Below, one piece after another: positions 17,420 through 25,265 of a stretch of 27,487 nucleotides of DNA; the stretch's first letter is position 1, and each line of letters starts with the position of its first letter. The notes below the pieces were generated by a model, which worked only from the letters and a program-made list of their open reading frames with translations, was not told the origin of the DNA and ran no database searches. The DNA lies in assembly GCA_021780395.1 (NCBI GenBank), contig JAJXYU010000011.1, positions 1 through 27,487 of the forward strand. The letters run 5' to 3'. Both the position numbers and the translations under genes were made by a program. Origin of the DNA: Pseudomonadota bacterium. Its GTDB lineage: Bacteria > Pseudomonadota > Gammaproteobacteria > Steroidobacterales > Steroidobacteraceae.

Positions 17420-19038
17420 GCGAATTGCATTCGACGCTGCCCGAATGGCGCGCGCTCCTCGCGCACGCCGCCGCGATGCGTGGCGCGCACCTGCGCGATC
17501 TCGTCGACGCCGACGAGCGCCGCTTCGACCACCTGCACGTCGAGCACGCCGAATGGCTCCTCGACCTGTCGCGGCAGCGGATCACGCGCGAGACGCTCGC
17601 GGCGTTGTGCGCGCTCGCGCGCTCGAGCGGGCTCGCGGCGCGGATCGAGGCGATGTTCCGCGGCGATCCGGTGAACGCGACCGAGGGGCGCGCCGCGTTG
17701 CACACGGCGTTGCGTTCGACGTTCGCCGGGCCGGCTGCGGTCCAGCACGAGGTGCAGGCGGCCCGCGAGCTCATCCGGGCGTTCGTCGCGGCGGTGCGCG
17801 ACGGGCGCGAGCGCGGTGCGACCGGCGAGCCGCTGCGCCAGATCGTGAACATCGGGATCGGCGGCTCGGACTTGGGACCGCTCCTGGTCGCGGACGCGCT
17901 CCGCCACGAGTGGAGCGGCGGCCTCACGCCACATTTCGTGTCGAACGTCGACCGCACGCAGCTTCAGGATCTCATGCGCGCGCTCGATCCGGCGCAAACG
18001 CTGTTCGTCGTGTGCTCGAAGACGTTCACGACCCAGGAGACGCAGGCGAACGCGCAGGCCGCACGCGCGTGGATCGTGGACACGCTCGGCGCCGGGGCGC
18101 CCGGCGCGCACTTCGTCGCGGTGTCGACCAACGCCGCCGCGATGGATGCGTTCGGCCTGCGGCCCGAGCGCCGGTTCCCGATGTGGGACTGGGTCGGTGG
18201 GCGCTACTCGGTGTGGTCCGCGGTCGGGCTCGCCGCGGAGCTCGCGATCGGGAGCGATCGGTTCGGCGAGTTCCTGCACGGGGCGAGCGAGATCGACGCG
18301 CACTTCCTCAATACCCCGTTCGAGCAGAACCTGCCGGTGTTGCTCGGGCTCGTCGGCGTGTGGAACCGCACGTTCCTCGGCCTGCCGACGCTCGCGGTAC
18401 TGCCGTACGAGCAGCGGCTCGCGCGGCTACCGGCGTACCTGCAGCAGCTCGAGATGGAGAGCAACGGCAAGTCGGTCACGCTCGCCGGCGCGCGCGTCGA
18501 CTACCCGACCGCGCCGGTGGTCTGGGGGGAGCCCGGATCGAACGCACAGCACTCGTTCTTCCAGATGCTGCACCAGGGGAGCGCGTCCGCGGCGCTCGAC
18601 TTCATCGCGCCGCTGCGCGGCTCCTTCGGCGACACCGCCGGGCAGGATCTCGCGCTGCAGAACTGCTTCGCGCAAGTGCAGGCGTTCGCGTTCGGGATGA
18701 CCCGCGAGGAGGCCGAGAGCGAAATGCGCGTCGCGGGCCTCTCCGAGGCGAACGTCGCACGGCTCGCGCCGCACCGGACCTACGAGGGCAACCGCCCGAG
18801 CTCGCTGCTCCTCTATCCGCGCACCACTGCGCGCACGCTCGGCCAGCTGCTCGCGCTCTACGAGCACAGTGTGTTCGTGCAGGGCGCACTCTGGGGAATC
18901 AACTCGTTCGATCAGTACGGCGTCGAGCTCGGCAAGAAGCTCGCCGGCGCGATCACGATCGGCGGCGCGCACCGGCCGAGCGGCCCGGGCGCGGCGGGAA
19001 TCGCGGCGCTGATCGACTACGTCGTCAAGCACCGCTAG
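17416..19038 (+). CDS. pgi: Glucose-6-phosphate isomerase
   Basis: Pgi interconverts glucose 6-phosphate and fructose 6-phosphate, feeding glycolysis and nucleotide-sugar synthesis. The product has 540 aa (E. coli 549). The signatures [15 protein letters not shown] and [18 protein letters not shown] are present. The catalytic residues read as Glu348 in MESNGK, His379 in NAQHSFFQ and Lys507 in ELGKKLA, with the Glu-His spacing of 31 seen in characterised enzymes. The ATG at 17416 overlaps the epimerase stop, so the two are translationally coupled and both supply sugar precursors. The TAG stop sits in a CTAG shared with the opposite-strand gene. Confidence 0.97.
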   Translation: MSELHSTLPEWRALLAHAAAMRGAHLRDLVDADERRFDHLHVEHAEWLLDLSRQRITRETLAALCALARSSGLAARIEAMFRGDPVNATEGRAALHTALRSTFAGPAAVQHEVQAARELIRAFVAAVRDGRERGATGEPLRQIVNIGIGGSDLGPLLVADALRHEWSGGLTPHFVSNVDRTQLQDLMRALDPAQTLFVVCSKTFTTQETQANAQAARAWIVDTLGAGAPGAHFVAVSTNAAAMDAFGLRPERRFPMWDWVGGRYSVWSAVGLAAELAIGSDRFGEFLHGASEIDAHFLNTPFEQNLPVLLGLVGVWNRTFLGLPTLAVLPYEQRLARLPAYLQQLEMESNGKSVTLAGARVDYPTAPVVWGEPGSNAQHSFFQMLHQGSASAALDFIAPLRGSFGDTAGQDLALQNCFAQVQAFAFGMTREEAESEMRVAGLSEANVARLAPHRTYEGNRPSSLLLYPRTTARTLGQLLALYEHSVFVQGALWGINSFDQYGVELGKKLAGAITIGGAHRPSGPGAAGIAALIDYVVKHR

Positions 19039-20804
19039 CGCGGCGGCGATCTCGCCGCGCGGTCCAGCGCGATCCACGCGAGCGCCCAGGACGCGCCCCG
19101 TGCAGGGCGCGGGAGCCGCACGCACAGGTCGTGGAGTCCGTGGACCGCCGCCGGCACCGTCACCGTCGGTAAGACCGTGAGCGCTGTCGGCACGCGCGGG
19201 AGGGCCCATCTGGCGAGCGGGACGCCCGCGCAGCCGTCGAGCCGGATCACGAGGTCGCCCGGCACCCGCGCTGGCGCGGGGCGCGACCGACCCGCGCCAA
19301 CCGGCGAGCGCCGTGCGGCGGCGTTCGCCGCCGGCGCGAATCGCACCCGACCGATCGCGACCCGCACCTGGCGCGCGACGTCGAGATCGGCCGCGCGATA
19401 GACCCAGCAGGGATTCGCGGCGTCCACGAGGAACTTCGTGCGCACCCCGGCGGCCGACGGTTCGCCCTCGATCCACAGCGGCTGGTGCTCGCTGCACAGC
19501 GCGAGCTGCGCGCTGGTGCGCCGCTGCGCGGTCGCGAGGGTCAGTCGCCGCGTGAGGATCGGGCCGATCCGCTGCGAGCCGAGAAAGTCCGCGGCGCGCA
19601 AGGTGACCGGCAGCCGCACGCGCAGCGGACCTCGAAAGGCGGCGGCGTCGGCGCGCGGAGTGCCCCCGGCGAGCGTGTAGCGAATCTCGCCACCCCCGGT
19701 CTGGGTCGACAGCCGGACCACCGCGGTCGCCGTGCGGAAGTCGACCGCGACCCGCGTCCGGACCCGAAACGCCGCGCGCGAGCCGTGCAGACCGAGCGCG
19801 CGGGTGTGCCGTTCGAACACGCTCAGGCGCCGCAGGAAGTCCCGCCAGTGGCGCCGCGCCGGCGCCGACCAACCGACCTCGGCGAGGGCCGCGAGCCGCG
19901 GCAGCAGCCGCCGCTCGAGCTGCGCGTCGCTGCCGAGCCACGCGGTGCCGACCCGGGCCCGTAGGCCGACCGACCTCACGGGGGAGGCGCGGTAGACCTC
20001 GGCGAGCGTGAGCACGCGGCCGAGTCCGGGCGGTTCGTCCGCGGCGCGGCTCTGACGGGTGTCGAGATCGAGCGCACCCGATCGCGGCAGCGCGCGCGGG
20101 TCGAACCGATCGAGCTTCAGGATCGTCAGCAGGTCGTCGAGGCGACGGATCTCGCGCGGCGACGGGCGATAGCCGTCGATCCGAAGCTCGATTGAGCGCA
20201 TCGGAAATCGCGGGGCATCGTCGATGCGCACCGCCGGCACCGCGAGGGTGCGCGCGCCGCGCCGCGGCGGGATCAGCTGCCACAGGCTCGCCGCCCCGTA
20301 CCGCCAGCCGGCCGCGCCGGAGGCCTCGATCGTGATCCCGCGCGGGCTCACCGCGAGTCGATAGCCCTCCCGGGGGATCGCGCGTCGGTCCCGCCGGACG
20401 AAGCGGATCGAGCGATCGGGATTCGGTCGATCTGGCGCTGCGATCGCGGGCGGCGCGAGCCGCAACCCGGTCGAGCGGCCGAGCCAGCGGCGAAACTCGC
20501 GTGCGGCGCGGTCGGCGTCCGGCGCGCGCGCCGGCACCCGCAGGCGGGTCGCCGCGGTCAGGCGGAACACACCGGTCCCGACGACCTCGTGCAACGGGTT
20601 CGGCACGATCGCGGGGACTCGCGGGGGCGATGCGCTGACGCGCGCGGCCGATGCGAGCGACGCGACGCCGAGCATCGCGGCGAGCGCGAGCCTCGCGAAC
20701 GGCGGGATTCCCGGCTGCGTCGGTGATCGGGCGGGAGAAGGGTTGGCGCGCGGTGTCACCGGCGAACTTTTACGGCAGGGGCGGGCCGCCGACAAGTCCG
20801 GCAT
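19035..20804 (-). CDS. GH20 beta-N-acetylhexosaminidase-like protein lacking most of the catalytic barrel
   Basis: The 589-aa frame is open throughout. A probable signal peptide lies at residues 34-55 (PPFARLALAAMLGVASLASA). Residues about 60-195 match the non-catalytic N-terminal GH20b domain (AAREFRRWLGRSTGLRL, RYGAASLWQLI). Residues 196-240 match the first barrel strand and helix (IDDAPRFPMRSIELRID). The sequence then jumps at about residue 240 (near 20085) to the last part of a barrel (LDLDTRQSRAADEPPG, VLTLAEVYRASP, LPRLAALAEVGWS). C-terminal chitobiase-like domains follow. The middle of the barrel, including the catalytic Asp-Glu pair and its HxGGDE-type motif, is absent, and the WTE-type motif reads TAWLG. 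Hydrolysis is therefore not expected. The ATG at 20804 or the GTG at 20759 could be the start. Confidence 0.7.
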   Translation of the reverse strand: MPDLSAARPCRKSSPVTPRANPSPARSPTQPGIPPFARLALAAMLGVASLASAARVSASPPRVPAIVPNPLHEVVGTGVFRLTAATRLRVPARAPDADRAAREFRRWLGRSTGLRLAPPAIAAPDRPNPDRSIRFVRRDRRAIPREGYRLAVSPRGITIEASGAAGWRYGAASLWQLIPPRRGARTLAVPAVRIDDAPRFPMRSIELRIDGYRPSPREIRRLDDLLTILKLDRFDPRALPRSGALDLDTRQSRAADEPPGLGRVLTLAEVYRASPVRSVGLRARVGTAWLGSDAQLERRLLPRLAALAEVGWSAPARRHWRDFLRRLSVFERHTRALGLHGSRAAFRVRTRVAVDFRTATAVVRLSTQTGGGEIRYTLAGGTPRADAAAFRGPLRVRLPVTLRAADFLGSQRIGPILTRRLTLATAQRRTSAQLALCSEHQPLWIEGEPSAAGVRTKFLVDAANPCWVYRAADLDVARQVRVAIGRVRFAPAANAAARRSPVGAGRSRPAPARVPGDLVIRLDGCAGVPLARWALPRVPTALTVLPTVTVPAAVHGLHDLCVRLPRPARGASWALAWIALDRAARSPPR

Positions 20805-20817
20805 CGACCCGATCCTC

Positions 20818-20823
20818 TATAAT
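20818..20823 (+). promoter_or_regulatory. Consensus -10 box of the rml operon
   Basis: TATAAT lies 30 bases before the rmlA start codon. It is a perfect sigma-70 -10 in very GC-rich DNA, but no good -35 is visible at the usual distance. It lies just outside the 5' end of the GH20-like gene, whose start is at 20804 on the other strand. Confidence 0.5.
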
Positions 20824-20853
20824 CCGCGCTCGCACTCGACCACGGAGCGGATC

Positions 20854-21741
20854 TTGACGACAGCACGCAAGGGCATCGTGCTCGCCGGCGGCGCGGGCAC
20901 CCGGCTGCACCCGGTCACCCTGTCACAGAGCAAACAGCTCCTGCCGGTCTACGACAAGCCGATGATCTATTATCCGCTCGCGACCTTGATGGTCGCCGGG
21001 ATCCGGGACTTCCTGATCATCACGACGCCGCGCGACCAGACCGCGTTCCGGGACCTGCTCGGCGACGGCGCGGGCTGGGGCGTGTCGTTCCGGTACGCGG
21101 TGCAGGCGGAACCGAACGGGATCGCGCAGGCGCTGCTGATCGCGGAGGACTTCCTTGCGGGCGCGTCGTCGGCGCTGATCCTCGGCGACAACATTTTCTA
21201 CGGCGCGAACCTCTCCGGCGTGCTGCACACGGCGGCTGCGCGCGATCGCGGCGCGACCGTGTTCGGCTACACGGTCCAGGACCCCGAGCGCTACGGCGTG
21301 GTGCAGTTCGATCCGACCGGGCGGGTGACCGATCTCGTGGAGAAGCCGAAGAACCCGCCGTCGAACACCGCGGTCACCGGGGTGTACTTCTACGACTCGC
21401 GCGCACCGCAGTTCGCGCGGGCGATCCGCCCCTCGGCGCGCGGCGAGCTCGAGATCACGGACTTGAATCGCGAGTACCTGAAGGACGGCTCGCTGTGGGT
21501 CGAGCGGCTCGGCCGCGGCACCGCCTGGCTCGACACCGGCACGCACGACTCGCTGCTCGACGCGGGCCTGTTCGTGCGGATCCTCGAGGAGCGCCAGGGC
21601 CTCAAGGTCGCGTGCGTCGAGGAGATCGCGTGGCGCTCGGGGTTCATCGACGACGCGCAGCTCGAACGGCTCGCGCAGCCGCTCCTGAAGAGCGGCTACG
21701 GGGAGTACCTGCTGCGCTTGTTGCGCGAGGGGCGCGCGTGA
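20854..21741 (+). CDS. rmlA: Glucose-1-phosphate thymidylyltransferase
   Basis: RmlA joins dTTP and glucose 1-phosphate to give dTDP-glucose, the first step to dTDP-L-rhamnose. The product has 295 aa, typical of the family. The nucleotide-binding signature AGGAGTRLHPVT (residues 11-22) and the activating SKQLLPVYDKPM (26-37) are present, followed by LILGDNIFYG, YGVVQFD, VEKPKNPPSN and the C-terminal ERQGLKVACVEEIAWRSGFI-like region. The TTG at 20854 is preferred over longer in-frame versions because GGAG lies 6 bases before it and the -10 box lies just upstream. The stop overlaps rmlC (GTGA). It is also called rfbA. Confidence 0.95.
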   Translation: MTTARKGIVLAGGAGTRLHPVTLSQSKQLLPVYDKPMIYYPLATLMVAGIRDFLIITTPRDQTAFRDLLGDGAGWGVSFRYAVQAEPNGIAQALLIAEDFLAGASSALILGDNIFYGANLSGVLHTAAARDRGATVFGYTVQDPERYGVVQFDPTGRVTDLVEKPKNPPSNTAVTGVYFYDSRAPQFARAIRPSARGELEITDLNREYLKDGSLWVERLGRGTAWLDTGTHDSLLDAGLFVRILEERQGLKVACVEEIAWRSGFIDDAQLERLAQPLLKSGYGEYLLRLLREGRA

Positions 21742-22286
21742 AGTTCCTCCGGACGCCGCTCGACGGCGTCGTGCTCGTCGAGCCGCAGGTGTTCGGCGAT
21801 GCGCGCGGGTTCTTCATGGAGACCTGGCAGGAACCGAAGTTCCGCGCGGCCGGGATCGATGCGCGCTTCGTGCAGGACAACCACAGCCGCTCGACGCAGT
21901 GGACGCTGCGTGGGATGCACTTCCAGACCGAGCACACCCAGGGCAAGCTCGTCCGCGTCGCGACCGGGAGCGTTTTCGACGCGGTCGTGGATCTGCGACG
22001 CGGCTCGCCGAGCTTCGGGCGCTGGTGGGGCGTCGAACTCTCCGCCGAGAACCATCGGATGCTGTGGGTCCCGCCGGGGCTCGCGCACGGGATCCTGGTG
22101 ACCTCGCCGACCGCCGATTTCCTCTACAAGTGCACGGATCTCTACAGCCCGTCGCACGAGCGCACGCTGCGTTGGGACGACCCGGCGATCGGGATCGCGT
22201 GGCCGCTCCCCGACGGCGTCACCCCGACGCTGTCGGCGAAGGATGCGCGCGGGCGGGGTTTCGACGAGATCGAGACCTTCCCGTGA
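21738..22286 (+). CDS. rmlC: dTDP-4-dehydrorhamnose 3,5-epimerase
   Basis: RmlC epimerises dTDP-4-keto-6-deoxyglucose at C3 and C5, the third step of dTDP-L-rhamnose synthesis. The product has 182 aa, the usual length. The cupin-fold family motifs are present: FFMETW, QDNHSRS, the RGMHFQ segment with the catalytic base His61, Lys70, WVPPGLAHGILV, and Tyr130 in DFLYKCTDLYS. The start is GTG at 21738, overlapping the rmlA stop; the stop overlaps the GTG of rmlD. Both overlaps imply coupled translation and balanced enzyme levels. Confidence 0.96.
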   Translation: MKFLRTPLDGVVLVEPQVFGDARGFFMETWQEPKFRAAGIDARFVQDNHSRSTQWTLRGMHFQTEHTQGKLVRVATGSVFDAVVDLRRGSPSFGRWWGVELSAENHRMLWVPPGLAHGILVTSPTADFLYKCTDLYSPSHERTLRWDDPAIGIAWPLPDGVTPTLSAKDARGRGFDEIETFP

Positions 22287-23149
22287 AGGTGCTCGTGACC
22301 GGTGCCGGCGGGCAGGTCGGGCACGAGCTCGTTGCGACCGCCCCGGACGGGATCGCGGTCACGGCGGTGAACCGCGCGGATCTCGACATCGGCGATGCGG
22401 CCGCGGTCGCCGCCGCGCTCGCCGCGAGCGGCGCGCGCTGGCTCGTGAACGCCGCCGCGTACACCGCGGTCGATCGGGCCGAGAGCGACCGGGAAGCCGC
22501 GCGGACGATCAACGACGTCGCGGTCGGTACCCTCGCGACCGCCGCGCGCGCGGCGGGCGCGCGGCTCGTGCAGCTGTCGACCGACTTCGTGTTCGACGGC
22601 CGTTCGAGCCGTGCCTATCGGCCGGAGGATGCCCCGAATCCCTTGTCGGTGTACGGCCGGACCAAGCTCGACGGGGAGCGACGTGCGCTCGCCGCGGACT
22701 GCGGTGCGATCGTGCTGCGCACCTCCTGGGTGTACGCCGCGCACGGGCGGAATTTCGCGCTGACGATGCTGAAGCTCCTCGCCGAGCGCGACCGGGTGCG
22801 CGTGGTCGCCGATCAGATCGGCGCCCCGACCTGGGCGCGCGGCCTCGCGCGGGCGATCTGGGCGCTGGTGCGTGCCGACGCGGCGCCGGGGATCCTGCAC
22901 TGGTGCGACCTCGGGGTCGCGAGCTGGTACGACTTCGCGGTCGCGATCCAGGACGAGGGACTCGCACGGGGACTCCTCCCGCGGCGGGTGCCGATCGAGC
23001 CGATCGCGACCGCCGAGTATCCGACGCCGGCCGAGCGGCCGGCGTTCAGCCTGCTCGATACGCGCGCGACCCGGGATCTGATCGATGCGCCGGCGCTGCA
23101 CTGGCGCCACCACCTGCAAGGCATGCTCGATGACCGACGTCCCGCGTAA
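22283..23149 (+). CDS. rmlD: dTDP-4-dehydrorhamnose reductase
   Basis: RmlD reduces dTDP-4-keto-L-rhamnose to dTDP-L-rhamnose with NAD(P)H, the last step. The product has 288 aa. The nucleotide-binding motif TGAGGQVG is at residues 6-13, VNAAAYTAVDRAE follows at 55-67, and the catalytic segment is STDFVFDG then Tyr124-x3-Lys128 (YGRTKLDGE). The start is GTG at 22283, overlapping rmlC. The end runs 20 bases into rmlB. Confidence 0.95.
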   Translation: MKVLVTGAGGQVGHELVATAPDGIAVTAVNRADLDIGDAAAVAAALAASGARWLVNAAAYTAVDRAESDREAARTINDVAVGTLATAARAAGARLVQLSTDFVFDGRSSRAYRPEDAPNPLSVYGRTKLDGERRALAADCGAIVLRTSWVYAAHGRNFALTMLKLLAERDRVRVVADQIGAPTWARGLARAIWALVRADAAPGILHWCDLGVASWYDFAVAIQDEGLARGLLPRRVPIEPIATAEYPTPAERPAFSLLDTRATRDLIDAPALHWRHHLQGMLDDRRPA

Positions 23150-24239
23150 TCTCCTCGTGACCGGCGGCGCCGGGTTCATCGGCGCGAACTTCGTGCGCCA
23201 CTGGCTCGCGCGCGGCGGCGACGGACGCGTCGTCGTCTACGATGCGCTCACCTACGCCGGGAACCCGGCGAACCTCGCCGGCCTCGAGCGGGATCCGCGC
23301 TACGCGTTCCTGCACGGCGACATCGGCGACGAGGACGCGGTGCGCGCGGCGCTCGAGGCGCACGCGATCGACACGATCGTGCATTTCGCCGCGGAATCGC
23401 ACGTGGATCGCTCGATCCTCGGGCCGGACGAGTTCATCCGCACCAACGTGCTCGGCACCCATGCGCTGCTGAAGGCCGCGAAGGCGCGCTGGCTCGACGG
23501 CGGCGAGCGACCGCACCGCTTTCATCACGTCTCGACCGACGAGGTCTACGGGAGTCTCGCGCCGACGGATCCGCCGTTCCACGAAGCGACGCCGTATGCG
23601 CCGAATTCGCCGTACTCGGCGAGCAAGGCGGGCTCGGACCACCTGGTGCGCGCGTATCACGAGACCTACGGGCTCGCGACCACGATCACCAATTGCTCGA
23701 ACAACTACGGCCCCTACCAGTTCCCGGAGAAGCTGATCCCGCTGGTGCTGATCAACATCCTGCGGGGCAGGTCGCTGCCGGTCTACGGCGACGGCCTGCA
23801 GGTGCGCGACTGGCTGTACGTCGAGGATCATTGCCGCGCGATCGCACTCGCGCTCGAGCGCGGCCGCCCGGGCGAGGTGTACAACGTCGGCGGCAATGCC
23901 GAGACAGCGAACCTCACGATCGTGCGCACGCTGTGCGCGCTCGTCGATCGGCGCCTCGCCGCGGACGCTGCGCTGCGCGATGCGTATCCGGACAGCCCCG
24001 GCGCGCGCGGCGGCCGCGCGCTCGAGCTCGTCACGCACGTGCGCGACCGGCCCGGGCACGATCGGCGCTATGCGATCGATTTTCGCAAAGCCGCGCGCGA
24101 GCTGGGCTATGCGCCGTCGGTGTCGATCGAGCACGGGCTCGAGCGCACGATCGATTGGTACCTCGGACACACCGACTGGTGGCAGCCACTCCTCGGGCGC
24201 GATTACGCGGCCTGGGTCGAGAAGAACTACCGCCGGTAG
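23130..24239 (+). CDS. rmlB: dTDP-glucose 4,6-dehydratase
   Basis: RmlB converts dTDP-glucose to dTDP-4-keto-6-deoxyglucose, the second step of the pathway. The product has 369 aa. TGGAGFIGANF (residues 11-21) binds NAD. HFAAESHVDRSI, the catalytic STDEVYGS with Thr136-Asp137-Glu138, and Tyr162-x3-Lys166 (YSASKAGSD) are all present, as are NNYGPYQFPEKLIP and GDGLQVRDWLYVEDH. The ATG at 23130 lies within the end of rmlD. This gives the order A-C-D-B, with the dehydratase last; many operons put rmlB first. All four dTDP-rhamnose enzymes are therefore complete in one coupled unit. Confidence 0.97.
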   Translation: MTDVPRNLLVTGGAGFIGANFVRHWLARGGDGRVVVYDALTYAGNPANLAGLERDPRYAFLHGDIGDEDAVRAALEAHAIDTIVHFAAESHVDRSILGPDEFIRTNVLGTHALLKAAKARWLDGGERPHRFHHVSTDEVYGSLAPTDPPFHEATPYAPNSPYSASKAGSDHLVRAYHETYGLATTITNCSNNYGPYQFPEKLIPLVLINILRGRSLPVYGDGLQVRDWLYVEDHCRAIALALERGRPGEVYNVGGNAETANLTIVRTLCALVDRRLAADAALRDAYPDSPGARGGRALELVTHVRDRPGHDRRYAIDFRKAARELGYAPSVSIEHGLERTIDWYLGHTDWWQPLLGRDYAAWVEKNYRR

Positions 24240-24333
24240 TTCCGGCATCGGCGTTGGGGTTGCCACCGAAATGCAATCCGGGCAAACCCGCGCTGGAGTT
24301 CGGTCGGTGTCAACGCTTATCATCGGCGCACGT

Positions 24334-24339
24334 TATAGT
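24334..24339 (+). promoter_or_regulatory. Putative -10 box of the exopolysaccharide leader
   Basis: TATAGT stands 109 bases before the preferred start of the transferase gene. No convincing -35 hexamer is present at 16-18 bases, so an activator-dependent promoter is possible. Confidence 0.35.
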
Positions 24340-24352
24340 GGCGCGTGATCGG

Positions 24353-24414
24353 CCGGCGCACAATGCCGGACGTGAGTCCCCTTAGGGAGCGCGCTGTCGC
24401 CGAATGGCGACAGC
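24353..24414 (+). promoter_or_regulatory. Hairpin-rich leader upstream of the phosphoglycosyltransferase gene
   Basis: Several inverted repeats follow one another: CCGGC/GCCGG (24353-24369), GGAC-GTGA-GTCC with a GNRA-type loop (24368-24379), TCCC-CTTA-GGGA (24377-24388), and a perfect 9-bp stem GCTGTCGCC-GAAT-GGCGACAGC (24393-24414). The first three share bases and so exclude one another in part. No T tract follows the last stem. No known riboswitch class was recognised. Confidence 0.45.
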
Positions 24415-24447
24415 ATCATAGGGATTTGCAATGGAGGGTTGACCGTC

Positions 24448-25218
24448 TTGGCGACACGGCCACTGGGCAAGAAAGCCTCCGCGCGCGCGCCGACTGCCGT
24501 TTCGGCGGCTCCGGCATTCCGGCCGCACCTGGTGCACGTCGAGTCCGATGCGGGCGGTGTGGATCGCGGTCTGAGCCTGCGCCAGGGCGCGCCGGTGCGC
24601 TCCTCGCCGTTGCGCGAGGCCGTGAACCGGGGAGTCGACCTGACCGGCGCACTCGCGATCGGCGTGCTGCTCCTGCCGCTGTTCGCGGTGATCGCGCTGC
24701 TCCTGTCGCTCCAAGGCGGTCCGGTAATCTACCGCCATCGGCGCATCGGCCGCGACGGCAAGCCGTTCGATTGCCTGAAATTCCGCAGCATGTACCTGGA
24801 TGCCGCGCGTCGCCTGCACGAACTGTTCGCTCGCCACCCGGAGCTCGAGGCCGAGTGGTTGCGGGATCACAAACTGCGCGACGATCCACGGATCACCGGG
24901 GTCGGACGGTTCCTGCGGCGGACGAGCCTCGACGAACTCCCGCAGCTGTGGAACGTGCTGCGCGGCGAAATGAGCCTCGTCGGCCCGCGGCCGATCGTTC
25001 GCGAGGAAACGATCCGCTATGGACGGCAGATGAAGGCGTACGTCACGGTGAGGCCGGGCATCACCGGCTTGTGGCAGGTCACCGGCCGCAACAACACCGA
25101 CTATCGACGCCGCGTCGTGCTCGACGTGTACTACGTTCGCCACCGGAGCCTGCGGCTCGATCTGACCATTCTGCTGAAAACGATCTGGGTGGTCGTGCGC
25201 GGCGACGGCGCCTATTGA
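24448..25218 (+). CDS. Membrane phosphoglycosyltransferase initiating polysaccharide synthesis
   Basis: This bacterial sugar-transferase family member moves a sugar-1-phosphate from a nucleotide sugar to undecaprenyl phosphate, starting the repeat unit at the inner membrane. The product has about 256 aa. One hydrophobic segment (residues about 61-81, [20 protein letters not shown]) is followed by [21 protein letters not shown], the catalytic Asp162-Glu163 in [24 protein letters not shown], and the [13 protein letters not shown] signature. It lacks the N-terminal multi-span region of WbaP or WcaJ and instead has a soluble tail of about 55 residues, so it resembles the small monotopic type. The TTG at 24448 is preferred because GGAGGG at 24433-24438 is well placed; the in-frame TTG at 24439 directly abuts that site. 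The sugar is not known. Confidence 0.9.
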   Translation: MATRPLGKKASARAPTAVSAAPAFRPHLVHVESDAGGVDRGLSLRQGAPVRSSPLREAVNRGVDLTGALAIGVLLLPLFAVIALLLSLQGGPVIYRHRRIGRDGKPFDCLKFRSMYLDAARRLHELFARHPELEAEWLRDHKLRDDPRITGVGRFLRRTSLDELPQLWNVLRGEMSLVGPRPIVREETIRYGRQMKAYVTVRPGITGLWQVTGRNNTDYRRRVVLDVYYVRHRSLRLDLTILLKTIWVVVRGDGAY

Positions 25219-25242
25219 TGTGCCGACGAGGCTTGGGAGTCT

Positions 25243-25257
25243 CGCGCGATCCGCGCG
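25243..25257. terminator. Small hairpin between convergent transferase and phosphatase genes
   Basis: CGCGC-GATCC-GCGCG lies in the 47 bases between two converging stop codons. The stem is only 5 bp, and TTA but no T run follows, so terminator activity is doubtful. Confidence 0.22.
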
Positions 25258-25265
25258 TTACCCCG

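Noticed and set aside
24278..24320. GGGCAAACC text in the gap after rmlB, reminiscent of the c-di-GMP-I (GEMM) riboswitch core
   Set aside because: The later GEMM elements (tetraloop receptor part, GGGACGCAAAGCC segment and second stem) are not found in the following 60 bases, and the predicted transcript start lies downstream of it.
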